DNA of 64,000 bases from Apostichopus japonicus (GCF_037975245.1 NC_092563.1:18928094-18992093), one strand, 5' to 3'; counted from the first letter of the stretch, positions 14,280 to 27,482 are shown. Numbers and translations: made by a program. The notes: generated by a model not told the origin, from the sequence alone.

Positions 14280-17200
14280 TCTATTTTTTTTTTCTTTCTT
14301 CCTTTGCAATTTTCGTTGTAGTGGGTTATCTATAAAAGTCAAACCACGAAATTTGTCTCTGAAAAAAAAACTGAACGGTTTTATCTCATGCAGCTTTATG
14401 AAATTGCTCGTCGAGCCATTTTACATCCAAATTGTGCGGAGTTCATAAAATTGACTTTTTATTTTGCACCCGCGGACACTTCGACTTAATTTGAACTTAA
14501 CATGTGCATTAGCTTTATTGTTAAATGGTGCAAATATCATCGATGAACCACTGAAGAATGCACGTGTACCTGAAATGTAAAATATAAAGAATCTAAACGG
14601 TTAATATATTTTGTCATTAAGTCTAAAGGATTTTTGTGGAGAAAAAAAAACAAATGTTAAAAATAAATATTTCGTACTATTTTTTTTCTCTTTACAATAT
14701 TTCAAAATTGATCAAAATTCAAAGGCGCATGGTTAATTTTAACTTGATTTCCATAACCGTTGAACATGTCCACTATACTATTATGTACTGGTATAAGGCT
14801 AAGGTAATTTTTTCATGTAGTCAAGTTGCCGGGTAAAACGGATAGAGAAAACCTGCCTTCAAAGCAGCTTGTCGATTTTAATTATTTAAGAGTAACTGGC
14901 TTTACGATCCGACCAGATTCGTGCAACAATATTTACATTTGATACAAATGCTGAAAAATACTCCCTTTTCAATCAGACAAGAAAATTCGACAATATAGCT
15001 TATAGAGTAACTATTGCATGCATCCCGACACCCGCCTCTCATATGTAAACAGTTCAGGCGAAGGAGCAGAGGGCCAACTTGGAACACCTAAATCATTCTT
15101 TAAAGGAGTCAAGCAGTCAGAATGTTTCTGTAACTTGACTTATTTTCGATTCTTCCTAGAAATTCGGGCACAAAGTCGAAATGTTGACGAGAAAGCTCAA
15201 AGAAGCGGTAAACCATTGAAATTAGGTAGACTTTAGAAGTGGGGAAAATTTTTTGGACATATAACTAATGGCATACACACTATTTCAATGGTGGGGATCC
15301 AGAGTCTAAAATTCTCCATACCGATTTACGTATGGGATGAACTTACATGGAAGAGCCAGAGGCGAATGATGGATTTTATAAAGAAGGTGTGTGGCACTTG
15401 GGTCGTCAAAGCCGATATCCCCCTCCCCCCCTCCCTAAAAAATTGTTGACGTCAAATTGTACATTCTGAGGTATATAGTTACACTAAATTAGGTTTATAA
15501 TTATATCTAAACGCAATGTTGTGCAAATAAATGCTTTTGAAGTTTTGTGGGTGGTTGTAAAGGGAGCGTACCCCCTACAGTGGTTTATTTCTTCCCAGGT
15601 TGATTGTAAAACAAAGAACCCCTGACTGAAACATTTCTCCCCTCGATTAACGATAGAATGTTGGTGACTCCGCCCACCCCCTTGCGCACGCCACTTTTTT
15701 ATTTTTCGAGTTGTCTCATTTGGGCTTATCGTAGCATCTACAAAACTAAAACAGACCACAGACACCATCGGTTTCTTCCTCATGGTGTCACTTTTAGAGA
15801 GCTTCTTATATACACACAGTTGAAACGATTGCATATGTTTAACTGACATTACTTTGTAACAAAAATGCCTTAACTATAGTAGTGTTCACGTGCGAATAAT
15901 TAATTGGTGTCGCTTGCTATAAGGAACAATTTTGTTTTCGAGATTCACAACCTTTTGTGCCATTTACTATACTAATTGACGTAAGATGCTACCAGTCAGT
16001 TTGATGTTGGAGTATTATTGTACAAATAGGTGTGTCAAAAAGACTTGACGAAGCATTATCATTTTCTTCGGGTATCAACAAAGAAAAAGGATAAACGAAG
16101 GAGAAAAAAAAGGACGCCTACTCATTAGTAAGCACGTTATGCGTAAGAAACATGCATATACCATAGCAACCGATGTTCGTCAGAACAGTATGTGTGTGAC
16201 AGCATCGTAACGATATGCCGCCATACACGTGACTTACATGATCTTGTTATCGACTAAACCAACTTTAATCGTGTGATATCACAAAAGCTGCAGTGTATCT
16301 GTCTACATATACAATTATTTATTAATTGGATTTACTTTCAAATGATTACAATTTGGTAACATATCAACTTATTGTAATATTTTGGACATTTCGTAGCTTT
16401 TTTGTAAGTACAATGTTTTCATTTAGTTCTTATTTCGGTGAAAAAAAAGGTGAGCTCTGAAATATGGAAGCGAAAGCGTACACTTGCGGTTTACGTACTA
16501 TCAAGTGTGAAATGTACTCTGTAGAGACGTAAAATGTTGTCCCTAAATTGAACTGTTTGTACTTCAAATTTAGAAGAGCTTTGAGGAAAGCTATGTGGTT
16601 CCTATATATAGTATATTATATCACTTTTCTTTAATTACTGCAACATTTTGTCAATAATTATTAGCTAAAGTATTATTCTACGGCACTCGTACAAAGACCT
16701 CTGTATGTTCCCGGCATTGACCAGGCTTTCGAAAGGTGTATAAATGTACTGCTGCAATGTATATTAGGTACGGAGTGGCAGATTTGATATGAGCTGAGCT
16801 TAAACACGTTGAAGGAATCAATAATATTTAAGAAACGCGTCCTTGAAAACTTTTTTAGAAAAGACATCTAATAATCTGTAACGTCGTTTCCACTTACAGG
16901 AGACACAGCCAATTATCATGCAGTGGTATATGCGACAGAGACAATGTTGACGAAAACTTCCCCAGACTATCTTTATTTTCAGGCGTGGAGATGGGTTTTT
17001 GCAATTGTTGATGAATCTAAAATATTGAGGGTGTTACCATAGCCTAATGGTGGGATAAGTGTCACTATCACCGCTGTAAATTGCGTTTATTGCGTGTATA
17101 TATAAAACTTTAATATGAGAGAAAAGTTGCTAGAACTTAACTGTATCTTTTGATCAAACCAATATATATCCTCCTATAGCATTTTGGATCACGAAAGATA

Positions 17201-17525
17201 TGCCTATACATTTTTTTTTGATTTGGTGATATTTTGTAAAATGCATCTTGTAAAAGTACAAAATTGGCTCAAAATGTTTTCCGCCTTATCCTTATAAAAT
17301 TTTGAAAAAATTCTCCCACAGAGGCAAATAACATGTCTGCAAAAGAGTAGCAACATGATAAAATTTCAAATTGAGAACATTTACAGCTAAAGTCAAAGTT
17401 CCAAAATGCATCATATTTCAAGGAAAATACCAGGAAGAAGATTACAATAGCTTATGTAAAGTGGTTTGAAGATCATCTATATATACCCGGGCGACATTAC
17501 AGACTGGAATACAGGTTCCTGGAGT
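14280..17525. other. Intron or intergenic DNA, no recognised genes
   Basis: AT-rich with short homopolymers. The 15420-15690 part and 20740-20930 share a loosely similar segment with C-rich ends, probably an old repeat. Nothing else is supported. Confidence 0.45.
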
Positions 17526-17788
17526 CAGGCGCGTAGCGAGGAATTTGCCAAGGGAAGGGTAAAGCTTGTAGTCAAACTATCTAAGCGTAGTGCCGCCATT
17601 AGTTGGCGCGAAGCGTAAACAAAAATGCCTCCCAGATCGCTGGAATTGGCACTTCCCAGGCTTTGTAAGTTGCATCTAAGCATTTTCTATTCTGAAATAA
17701 CTAGCGATATCTTACAAAAATACAACAAATATGATCAAGAGGGGGGGGGGCGGTCGCTCGCCCCCCCCCCCCCTTGGCTACGAGCCTG
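17526..17788. mobile_element. hAT-like MITE with poly-G/poly-C hairpin end
   Basis: Begins CAGGCGCGTAGCGAGG and ends CCTTGGCTACGAGCCTG, an imperfect terminal inverted repeat. Inside are the CTAAGCG--GTGCCGCCAT core and, near the right end, a G10 run, CGGTCGCTCG, then a long C run, which would fold on itself. The flanks share CTGGAGT, but the right copy is offset by four bases, so the target duplication is uncertain. Confidence 0.6.
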
Positions 17789-18849
17789 CCAGCTGGAGTA
17801 GGAGAAATTCAGCGGGATCAAAATAGGTGATATAAAATCATTCGGATCTCGATTTAGGAACCAGATTGATATGAGAGTTGCAACTAACAGTGTGGAATAG
17901 GTCTCTTCTCAATATATGTTTGAGATTGTCTGCTCTCGAAAGTCTCATCAAGCCTCTACTATATTAGTTAATAACATCAATATTAATATATCAACATTTT
18001 TTATCCAATATTAATGCAGTAAAAGTCACCTATCATACTTTTATTTTATTTATTTGATTGTTGAACAAAACTGTAACGATACTGTCTACAACACACTAAA
18101 TTTCAACTTCATGCATGATTGTAAAAGTTCAGGAACATTAAATATACGCAGATGCGGATACCATGATTAGTTTCATCTATACCAAGTCACATTTTCTATG
18201 TAATTGAATTGATATTCCAGTGGCAGTCAATTTGACTCTTTATAGGGAAAAGAAAAGTTTTCCAAATTGTTATATTTGAAAACCCCATCTCCAAATGCCT
18301 GGCTCAATATAGCCAATGTTTGATTGAATGGAATCTATTTTGAGTAGTTAAACTTTTGTTTTATCCTAGAGTGGATCACATGTTTATAGCTGGTCTGTAA
18401 TGTCGTTATGACAACACTGATCCTACATGTTAATCTTCTTGTTGATTAACTCACGACACATGAAACCTTTCGTCAGAATGTTTGCTTCGCTGCTGCATGA
18501 CTCTCGTTTATTAAAAATTCATCAAAATGCAATTTTCTTGTAAATGTATAATTTCCTCTTTCAAGAAAAAAAAAAGCAAAATTGATATCTTCGCAATACT
18601 ATAAGTACTATGAGCATGCAGTTTTGAAACTGAGATGCAGAAAAATGCCAGCATCTTTAATGAGCAATCAACTTTAACCACCAGCATATCTCTTTGGAGA
18701 TGCACGTGCAATGCGTTTGTTAATTGAGAGACGTACGCTTTGGCGTCAGGCTACAAACACTGATAATATAGAAACCATACAACAACAACAAATACCCCGT
18801 CTAAAAGATCAAACGTGGAACAAATGGGGACGAATTATTAACGACTTAC
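17789..18849. other. Intron downstream of sensor exon A
   Basis: Nothing recognised apart from A/T runs. Confidence 0.5.
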
Positions 18850-20059
18850 CTATTTGATTGAGACTATTGTACGAATATTTTGCATACCAAGCTCCGGAGC
18901 AGAGACACGCAACAATTGTCGCAACTAAGGCCAAGATACAAATGACCGTGTTCCATTTGGCTCGTTTACTTTCCCGTGTCGCATCATTGACAATTGTAAG
19001 AGCTAGCTCTTGTCTCGTTACAATAATCGACTCGATCTTTTTGCTCATAATATCAAACCATTCCTCTAGACTGGAACTTCTTTCTTCTGGTTTCACCTCG
19101 CTGCATGCGTTTTCGTTCTTCAATATTTCAGATTGCTTATCTGATAACACTGCGGTGTCTACATTCTTTATCTTCAGGTTGTTCTCGTACGTCTTGATAA
19201 GATCTGTGTTATATGCGAACGCAATCAATAGAAGTTGTTCGCCCTGAGCAGTCACTCTAGCAAACCATTCCACCGATTCCCTGGTTAACTGACATGAACT
19301 ATAATACTGAGTACCCAATGCTCTGGCAATACCAACGAGATCTGTAGCTTGTAATAACAAGTCTCGAGCTACGATGAGCGACCAAAGTTTTCCACCGTCT
19401 AACTTGGTTGCGATTTGAAAGTAACCGTTTATAATACCAAGATTTATGTCTGTATAAAAGCGGATGTTATCTCCAGGAGTTACTGAACGGCTGTCTACTT
19501 CCTCCCGATGTCCAATAATTCTTTCCGTTAACTCATGTAAACTTCTTATGGTCTCATTTCCAACAACAATTTCTGGAAATTGAAAATCAGATCTCTCTTT
19601 GAGAAGGGTCAGATTTCCGTCGGTTAGGTTACGCGCATTGTCTAACTGTTTTATCTGTGGTTCCAAGGACGTGTTCCCTGACGAGCCTAGCAGGCCAGTA
19701 CTGACCCCACGTTCGACTTGCAAGCGTGCCACTAAAGATGAAGTCAAGGAATTGATTTCGATCGCGTTCCTCGTCTTTTCTGCAATATTGACCATTTGGA
19801 TCGTTCTAATAGCTGTAACGCACGAGAGGACTACAATTGTTAGCAGAGGGAAAGCGAGAAGTAGTAAAATCTTGGCGTAATCTTTTTGTACCGAATAATG
19901 TTTCAACTCTGACAGAGACACATCCGTACGGTCCGAAAAATTACTACAGATACTTTCTGTGTCTTTAATATCGGAACGTGATCTTAACCTGAGTTTGCTA
20001 ACCATTGGCTCAGAGATAACATCAGGCGCAGGTGATATGGTGTTCCTTGGAAGAACCAT
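18850..20059 (-). CDS. NIT-domain sensor exon A of receptor guanylyl cyclase
   Basis: This 1210-bp exon encodes about 403 residues from MVLPRNTISP. In order: a Ser/Arg-rich cytoplasmic tail (1-62), TM1 (about 63-84, [17 protein letters not shown]), a lumenal or extracellular NIT-type helical domain with RLQVERGVSTG (about 112-122), and TM2 near 368-391 (WNTVICILALVATIVAC). It ends NQI plus one base at the donor ATAG|GTAAGT. NIT domains are helical ligand sensors, best known for nitrate and nitrite in bacteria; the ligand here is unknown. I chose the Met at 20059 because the paralogous exons start at the same place. The upstream in-frame Met at 20101 lies in a segment that copy B also carries. 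The nearest downstream coding exon is 6571-6814, 12 kb away. Confidence 0.9.
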
Positions 20060-20297
20060 TTTAAGATGATGGGAAATTTTAAGATTAACACTAACAATCA
20101 CTGAGATAAGGTTTCCATTTCCAAAGCAAATCCTAAAAAAAAGTATAGAAAAAAATCCTAGTACTTCTCAATAATTCAATGTACTGTTCGTATTTAAAAT
20201 TTCACACAGACGAGGTTCAATATTGACTAAACACGTAAGCCATCCGCCGATTCAAAGCTATCTTTGTTTCTGATCACTCGCGTGCATAAGCAAGAAA
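20060..20297 (-). promoter_or_regulatory. Duplicated upstream block of sensor exon A
   Basis: About 240 bp directly 5' of the exon A start are nearly identical to the block at 27244-27482 upstream of exon B. The similarity stops sharply after the shared segment GATCACTC(G/A)CGTGCATAAGCA. Being 5' flank of a start codon, it probably holds the 5' UTR and core promoter. No clear TATA box or transcription start can be fixed by eye. Promoter function is an inference from position and conservation. Confidence 0.5.
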
Positions 20298-22849
20298 TGG
20301 TATTAATAAACTGACTAAAAACCGAATGATTGTCGTTTTGAGGCGGATAAAACTGATGGCGCTTTATAGGTTACATGTCTTCCTTTTATGAGTGTGGTCG
20401 CATTAACTTACCAAAGCAGGTAGCCTAACTCATCGATGAAACCACTAAACCTTTAAAGAGATTAGCGGAAATTTGACATTAATCAAAACAATTCGAGCAC
20501 AAAATTTAACAGTGACAACAATTTCAGCACAAGAAATATGTAATACTTAAGTCATGTTTAACTCGTTTGTCATATTTAACTCGTTTTTTAGAGAGGAATC
20601 AAATGCAAGATGGTTGTAAAACGTCAATGCTAAGACTTAACAGCATTATTCGATTATACACCAGGTATTTGGGAACTATATAAGCTATCAAATCACGAAA
20701 TTGGTCAGGGTGGCACGACTTGTTACTTGGCTTATTAAATATCTAGGTAAAAGATGTAAGCGCTCCTTGAATAGGCACAAGGTTGTTTTGATAAATGCGT
20801 TTGAATTTTTGTGCGCAGTAGAGAAAAAAAGAGAACATTTTCCCCCAAATGTCAAAACTCCACTGAATGAACGTGTTTCCCACGACTGACGATGGAGCAA
20901 CAGGACGCCCCCACCCCACCCTTCCCAATCTCCCAACACTTTCTATGCATCTTACAGACCAATAATCTGTGCGACCATGCTGAAATATCGTGTCATCATT
21001 TTGTCTCAAAAATCATTTCAGAAGATTCGAATACAAGTTTTCTACCAAACTCAATGAAAAATAGGTTCATACCTGCAGTATATATGAACTATATAATAGT
21101 CGAGCTTAAAATTTTAGATCACTTAGATTATGTTAGTATGCAGGGGCGGGATTTGATGTGTGAAAGTGTGTGTGTGGGGGCGGGGGGGACCTGTTGAGAG
21201 GTCTAAGGGGAGTTGGTTTCTTTTGTGAGACTTTTTGAGTTTTTGGACTTTATAAATCCCTAGATGTAATATTGTGCAATATTTATAGATTATTTCCCAG
21301 TACAAGTTGTATATTTGAAAATGTAATTATATATGCTATCTGCATAAAAGTGTTGCTAAATTTATTAATTAAGCAACATAACAAAAAGTGACAAATGGAT
21401 TTAAATAGTAATCGTAACAAATGGGTCGATATATTTTTAATAGCAAATGTAATGACATTATGAATATGTACAAAAGTATATCGAAGTTGTCAGTAATGCT
21501 GTGGCATAACCAATTAAATTATCGACCGAATTGGATAAAAGAAATCAAACTCGATGTCTGGGACAAAATGGGGTCGGGTGGTAGTTGGGGGGGGGCGGTG
21601 TGGGAGAGGGGACATAATTTACCTTGACGTGCGACATGAAGTTGGTATAATTTGTTATACTTTCTAAAGACTTAAATTATGTCCGACCGGACATATTTTC
21701 CTGGTAGATAGTTTCCGGGTGACATTATCTACAGGAGGGACAATATTTAATGTTACACTGGGACCTCGTGAGAACATCTTCAAATTATTATTACCAATTA
21801 AGGAAAGTTTGCAAAAGTGTAGCTACATGATTTTGTGAAAAGAATTCAGTTGACGGGGACGACAACAGAATCCCTACATTGGTTGTAATCCGATTGCAAT
21901 GCTATAGTCCTCAGTAGCATTGTAGTGTATATAGCATTGCTATAATCCGATTACAATGCTATTGTATCGTTCGAAATAACATCCAGCTTACAGGAAAGAA
22001 AAAAAAACCTTTGAAAGTTTTAGAGCTATAAGTTTGGCACTCTGATTTTGCTCTTACTATTTATTTGAATTGAACATTCTTCATCTTTCCCATAATTTTT
22101 CTCTCATTGTTTTCTTCTGATGTGGTATGATATAACAAAGGTGTTTAAGTTTAATTATCACGTCACGTCGTAACAGCATATCATAACATTAAACTTGGAC
22201 ACTTGCTCATCATTTTTTTGCGATATTAACCCGTTTTATGTTTGAATATTTTCTTCGACGTTCGGTCTATATACTTAGGCAAATCGTAACCTTGCAAGTT
22301 GAGCTTTATGCCAATGATAAAATTGAATATGATGAAGATAATCTGCAGGTGGTATACGGCAACTTTATATATATATACTAATGTAAATTTGAAACTTCCA
22401 TACACGTAATGGATCCAAATGAAGTTAAACATTATTGTCTTTACTATGTCACGAACAGAGGCGTATACAACTTCGAGGGTGGGGGTTGGTCTGTTGTTAT
22501 GCATGGGACATAAAAAGATGGATACTTGTCTTATAGCAGACATTTACGAGTTCCGATGTAACCCTTAGCCTGGGTTAAGGTGACCAGATGTCTTCGATTT
22601 CCGGGGACAATTCCCTGATTTCAGGTACCGTCTCCTCGTTTAAACTTTCCCCCGGAAATCATTACCAGTTTTCTTGCACAGTCCTCGGATCATCACAAAA
22701 ATGAATATCTGTAGATTTATTCCCGAATCACGGAAAAGCTATGAATGATCAAACTTTGTAAATTGCTTGGTTCAGGAGGGTATACGGGTACAGAAACATT
22801 TGACCATCACCCTTAAAACATGTCAACACCAAACAATGAGAATCCCTAT
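20298..22849. other. Region between sensor exons A and B, no genes seen
   Basis: Contains poly-G near 21175-21190 and 21590, and a small repeat at 21887-21963 in which TAATCCGATT(G/A)CAATGCTAT appears twice. No cyclase catalytic motif was found on either strand. Confidence 0.5.
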
Positions 22850-24305
22850 GTATAAAGGACCCCTTAAACTTAAGAACCAATCCCTGATATCAACATAAAA
22901 GGGTAAAATCACTATCATGTCCCAGGGTTCACTGAAAAGATACGGTCGCGTTACCTTAGGTGATTCGGGGTGGGTATGATTGAAAACAACCTATAGGCTT
23001 GTCTAAAAGGATTTGTCCTGCAATGGGGATCCCAGTTTAATGAAAGATAACTAACCAACAGAAAAATATATATCGTTAAAAAAATGGCGAAGTTTCCCAG
23101 TTTTTCTCCATCAAGTTTAAATTTCGCCCAACAAGATATGAACCAACATACAAAGGGCCTTCCTATAACTACATACAAATGTCACCTGTATGCGTCCTAT
23201 AGGAATTTGATGTATCTATTTTCGTATTCGTAATTCTTTAACCCAGTTTGTATATTGGGAATATAAGTCCGATATTAATAGAGATATTCCCTACTATTTA
23301 ATATCAAGTCACGAAGCTGCATGAAATTTGCAAGTTATTTGTTAAAAGTTACAACAACAAAAAAGATATATTAACGAAAAGGTCACTCGTGTGAATTATT
23401 CAAATGAGAAACAATAAAACAAGGAAGAACGAAACAGCCAAAAAACAAGCGAAAAACAGTTACGAAATATATACAAGCCAATGTAGACCTCAGGACTAGC
23501 TAAATTAATTCCTATAATGACAATAACTAAAGGTAGCATCCCTAGGAATGAAGAGGGAAACAGCTTCGAATACGGCTGTTGTTAATTATGAGGATTTGGT
23601 TAAATCTGTGTTTATTCTTACAAATAAAGACTATAAGCATGCTAGTTTAAAAAACTATTAAAATCCATATTAGATGAAAAGCTCTATACGGAGGCTGTTT
23701 TTCCAAGTTCATATTGACAATCGAAAGAAGTCAATTATTGAAACCATATATAGAATAAATCCCATGGCATTTAAAATAAACAACTTTAAAAAAAATTAAA
23801 ATATAGAAAATAATCCATAACCAATAATGTTCTGTAGAAGATTCATATATTCATATCAAGGCTGATTTGTTTGTCTTTTGTCAGGTTGTATTTGAGATAC
23901 GGAAGTTTGTATTCTCCTTTTGTCTATATTTTTCACCCTTTATTATATTTATTTGTAACAATATTTATCATGCTTAAATTTCCAATCTTGGGAATGGAGT
24001 AGACTTTCTTTGAGTTGTACTGGTATTTTACAGTAGTCTATATATTATACCTCGTTTGATGGATATCAAGGATAGCATGAAACTGTATGGTGACCTCACA
24101 TTTCAATGGCAATAGAATGTTTAAATACGGCACTTGGACTATATTGCGTGAGACATTTGACTTTTTAGAACAGGAATTTATAACAGCCTTCCAGGTTGAT
24201 GGAATGGATCCATTTCTAAAGCATAAGAACAAGATTAGAAAGATTGTGTGAACAATGAAGGGGATTTAGTAGACATCCTACACCAAGAAGGGAATCTAAA
24301 GTTTA
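22850..24305 (+). repeat. 1.45-kb direct duplication, copy 1
   Basis: Matches 35942-37455 in order and orientation: both start GAGAATCCCTAT-TATAAA-GGACC and run through ACGGTCGCGTTACCTTAGGT and ATTCTTACAAATAAAGACTA to GGAAAGACAACAGTATA, with many small indels. Both copies end at a TA repeat followed by Penelope-like sequence. No open frame is conserved between copies. Confidence 0.88.
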
Positions 24306-24337
24306 GTGGAAAGACAACAGTATACATATATAAATAT

Positions 24338-24374
<37 letters not shown>

Positions 24375-24379
24375 CACAC

Positions 24380-24915
24380 TTTCATCTGTTGTCTAAATAT
24401 ATCGACTTCCACAGGCGATATTGTGTTGTGGAAGATTAAAATGTTCAGCCACTGGAAAACTGGTTTTGTTGAGTCTGATTGTGGTTTTGTGATTATTAAT
24501 CCGTATACGAAAGGAGTGGGGGTTTGGCCAATGTGTTGTATATCAGGACAGAGAACACAAGTGATCAGATATATCACAAAGGGAGTGTCAAAATTGTATG
24601 GACCTGGATGGAAACACACCCCTGAAGGAGAGAGCTGAATGTCAGGGTCCGTGATCATATGATGACAGACCTTACATCGGGGTTTACCACATTTAATATT
24701 CCCCTTGGGTTGGGAAGTTTCAGTGGAGGGTAAACGACTCCTAACAAGGATGTTGCGTAGGACTAGAAGGTTGTCTTCTAGCGACTGCAGATGGATAATA
24801 AAAATTTCACCCATATCGTCTCCCAAGTTCAACGTGTTCGATTCATTACATCCAGAACAAACCCATCTGTTCTGATCCCTGACATTTTCATAGTCAATCA
24901 ACCACCCCAATTGTT
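24380..24915 (-). pseudogene. Penelope-like element fragment (GIY-YIG endonuclease region)
   Basis: The minus-strand frame reads GDDMGEIFI, RNILVRSRLPSTETSQPKGN, KCGKPRCKVCHHM, then FVIYLITCVLCPDIQHIGQT and PVFQWLNILIFHNT. This is the Cys-rich linker and GIY-YIG nuclease domain (here IYLIxC ... HIGQT) that follows the RT in Penelope-like elements. The RT is absent and the nuclease end is cut at a TA repeat. Confidence 0.75.
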
Positions 24916-24999
24916 CACTTTCTTAATTGCAATTAACCCTACAAATTATTGAAGAGAACCCTTTATAAGATCTGTAGAATTCCCAGGAAAACATTGCTA

Positions 25000-25425
25000 C
25001 AAAATCAACATAGGGAGGTGAAAGAGAATCGTATTCCCTTTGTCCTTTCGCACAGCGACCAGGTCCATCCATTCATTAGGCTGGTCACAAGATGAAAGGA
25101 TTTTGATGTTGAAGCAATTTCTCAGACTCAACAAAACCAGTTTTCCAGTGCCTGAACATTTTAATCTTCCACAACAAAATATCGACCGTCTAAAGTTTGC
25201 CACAATCCTGGGTAATCTGTCTGACCATAATAAAAGAAGCTGGATGGAAGTCGAATTGATCCTTAAAGTCCGTTCACACGTTTTACATCTGACGAAGGAC
25301 CAAGGTGTCCGAAAATTGTGTAGCGTGTAGTTGTATCTATTCTAAATTTATGTTGGATTTAAAGGCAATACATGTTGTCGTTATCTTTTCTACTATTATT
25401 TCTATTCAACACGTGGAACATCATG
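25000..25425 (+). pseudogene. Penelope-like element C-terminal fragment and tail, opposite strand
   Basis: The plus-strand frame has FPVPEHFNLPQQNIDRLKFA then GNLSDHNKRSWMEVELILK, the region following the GIY-YIG core of the fragment at 24380-24915. It is inverted relative to that fragment (head-to-head). A (TA)n tract follows at 25433-25552. Confidence 0.7.
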
Positions 25426-25431
25426 TGTTTG

Positions 25432-25432
<1 letters not shown>

Positions 25433-25489
<57 letters not shown>

Positions 25490-25512
25490 TATATACATAT
25501 ATACACACACAC

Positions 25513-25552
<40 letters not shown>
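25433..25552. repeat. (TA)n microsatellite
   Basis: TA repeats with a central ACACACACACATATACAT interruption, directly after the Penelope tail. Confidence 0.95.
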
Positions 25553-25555
<3 letters not shown>

Positions 25556-25689
25556 CATTAACATAAGTCTGTTCAAAGTATATCTTTCGAGATCCGGATT
25601 TAGGAATCACAAATGATTTTCGAGTTGGTTAGCATCATGTTTGATCCCTAGAGTAAGGCCAAAATATGTCACCAAAAACAGAACTAGTA

Positions 25690-25855
25690 TATTCGATACG
25701 GGTGACAAACGCCTACAGTGGAATTACGACCTTCCTTACCGGTTTAGAACCTCTGGACATACAATCAGCGTCCATGGTGTAGTTGGTTAGGGTGTCCGCG
25801 TACAAAGCGGGAGGCCCGGGTTCGAATCCCGGTCAGGCTGGAAGTTTTTTCACTG
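25690..25855 (+). mobile_element. tRNA-like SINE, family B (second copy)
   Basis: GTGACAAACGCCTACAGTGG leader, then TTACGACCTTCCTTACCGGT, then a tRNA-like part with TGGTGTAGTTGGTTAGGGTG and GGCCCGGGTTCGAATCCCGG, then (TA)n at 25890-25975. A real tRNA gene is unlikely because the ends do not form a 7-bp acceptor stem and the leader is shared with the copy at 2477-2640. Confidence 0.65.
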
Positions 25856-25896
25856 TCCTTGATTTTCCAACTCATTACGATTTTCATTTATATATA

Positions 25897-25932
<36 letters not shown>

Positions 25933-26033
25933 TTTAGATATATATATAGATATAAATATATATATTTATATATTAATACATACATGTCGATTTATTGATG
26001 CTTAATCATTGAGGGGCTGATGGATCTGCTTAC

Positions 26034-27243
26034 CAATTTGACACAGGGTGCTGTAGGAGTAGTTTGCATACCAAGCTCCAGAAAAAAGGCAAACTGTAAT
26101 TGTCATAAACAAACCGAAGATGCAGATGACGGTGTTCCATTTGGCTCTTCTTTTATCCCCTATTGACGTTTCTATTATCGTTAAGGCCAGTTCTGTTCTC
26201 GTTGCAATGATCGACTCTACTTTTTTGCTTATATCGTCAAACCATTGAATTGCGTTGACGCTCCGTTGTTCAGGTGTTAATCCCGTACATGCATTCTCAT
26301 TCGTCATTATTTGAGCTCGTTTTTCCGACAGAATGTCGGTTTCTACATTTTTCTCAACTAACTTGTCCTCATATATCTCAGCCAGTGTTGATTCATAAGC
26401 GAATGCGATCAATAGAAGTTGTTCTCCCTGGGCATGAACTCTAGCAAACCATTCCACCGATTCCCTAGCTAACTGACACGACGTGTAATACTGAGTACCC
26501 AATGCTCTGGCAATACCAAGGAGATCTGTAGCTTGCAATAACAAGTCTCGAGATACGATGAGCGACCAAAGTAGTCCACCGTCTAACTTTGCGGTAATTG
26601 AAATGTCACCATTTATGATTCCAACATTAATTGATGTGTAAAAGTTCACATTATCTTCAGGAGTTACTGAACGGTTATCTACTCCCTTTCGATGTCCAAT
26701 TATTTTTTCCGTTAACTCATGTAAACTTCTTATGGTCTCATTTCCAACAACAATTTCTGGAAATTGAAAATCAGATCTCTCTTTGAGAAGGGTCAGATTA
26801 CCGTCGGTTAGGTTACGCGCATTGTCTAACTTTTTTATCTGTGGTTCCAAGGACGTGTTCCCTGACGAGCCTAGCAGGCCAGTACTGACCCCACGTTCGA
26901 CTTGCAAGCGTGCCACTAAAGATGAAGTCAAGGAATTGATTTCGATAGCGTTCCTCGTCTTTTCTGCAATATTGACCATTTGGATCGTTCTAATAGCTGT
27001 AACGCACGAGAGGACTACAATTGTTAGCAGAGGGAAAGCTATAAGCAGTAAAATCTTGGCGTAATCTTTTTGTACCGAATAATGTTTCAACTCTGACAGA
27101 GACACATCCGTACGGTCCGAAAAATAACCAGAGATACTTTCTGTGTCTTTAATATCGGAACGTGATCTTAACCTGAGTTTGCTAACCATTGGCTCAGAGA
27201 TAGCATCAGGCGCAGATGATATGGTGTTCCTTGGAAAAACCAT
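26034..27243 (-). CDS. NIT-domain sensor exon B (mosaic of exons A and C)
   Basis: This exon is 1210 bp with the same layout as exon A: MVFPRNTISS start, TM1 ([17 protein letters not shown]), NIT ectodomain with RLQVERGVSTGLLG, TM2 ([18 protein letters not shown]), ending CQI plus one base at donor ATTG|GTAAGC. It is fully open. The first half is nearly identical to exon A. The second half, from about [16 protein letters not shown], is nearly identical to exon C, including [18 protein letters not shown]. No cyclase exon lies between it and exon A. It is therefore an alternative first exon of the same cyclase, or an orphan sensor exon. Exons this intact argue for selection or recent copying. 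Confidence 0.88.
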
Positions 27244-27482
27244 CTTAAGATGATGGGAAATCTTAAGATTAACACTAACAATCACTGATATGAGATTAAG
27301 GTTTCCATTTTCAAAGCAAATCCTAAAAAAAGTATGGAAAAAAATCCTTGAACTTCTCAATAATTCAATGTACTGCTCGTATTTAAAATCTCACACAGAC
27401 GAAATTCAATATTGACTAAACACGTAAGCCATCCGCCGATTCAAAGCTCTCTTTGTTTCTGATCACTCACGTGCATAAGCAT
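27244..27482 (-). promoter_or_regulatory. Duplicated upstream block of sensor exon B
   Basis: This is the partner of 20060-20297: same order, with small indels and scattered substitutions. It shows that the copy event behind exons A and B took the proximal 5' flank with it, so each sensor exon could have its own transcription start. Exon C has unrelated 5' flanking sequence. Confidence 0.5.

Noticed and set aside
19599-19880. Plus-strand frames inside the sensor exons (also 26783-27064 and 44448-44939)
   Set aside because: They are antisense shadows of the NIT exons, conserved only because the sense strand is.
25783-25855. Candidate functional tRNA gene
   Set aside because: B box is perfect, but the acceptor stem does not pair and the leader is shared with a second dispersed copy, so it is called a SINE.
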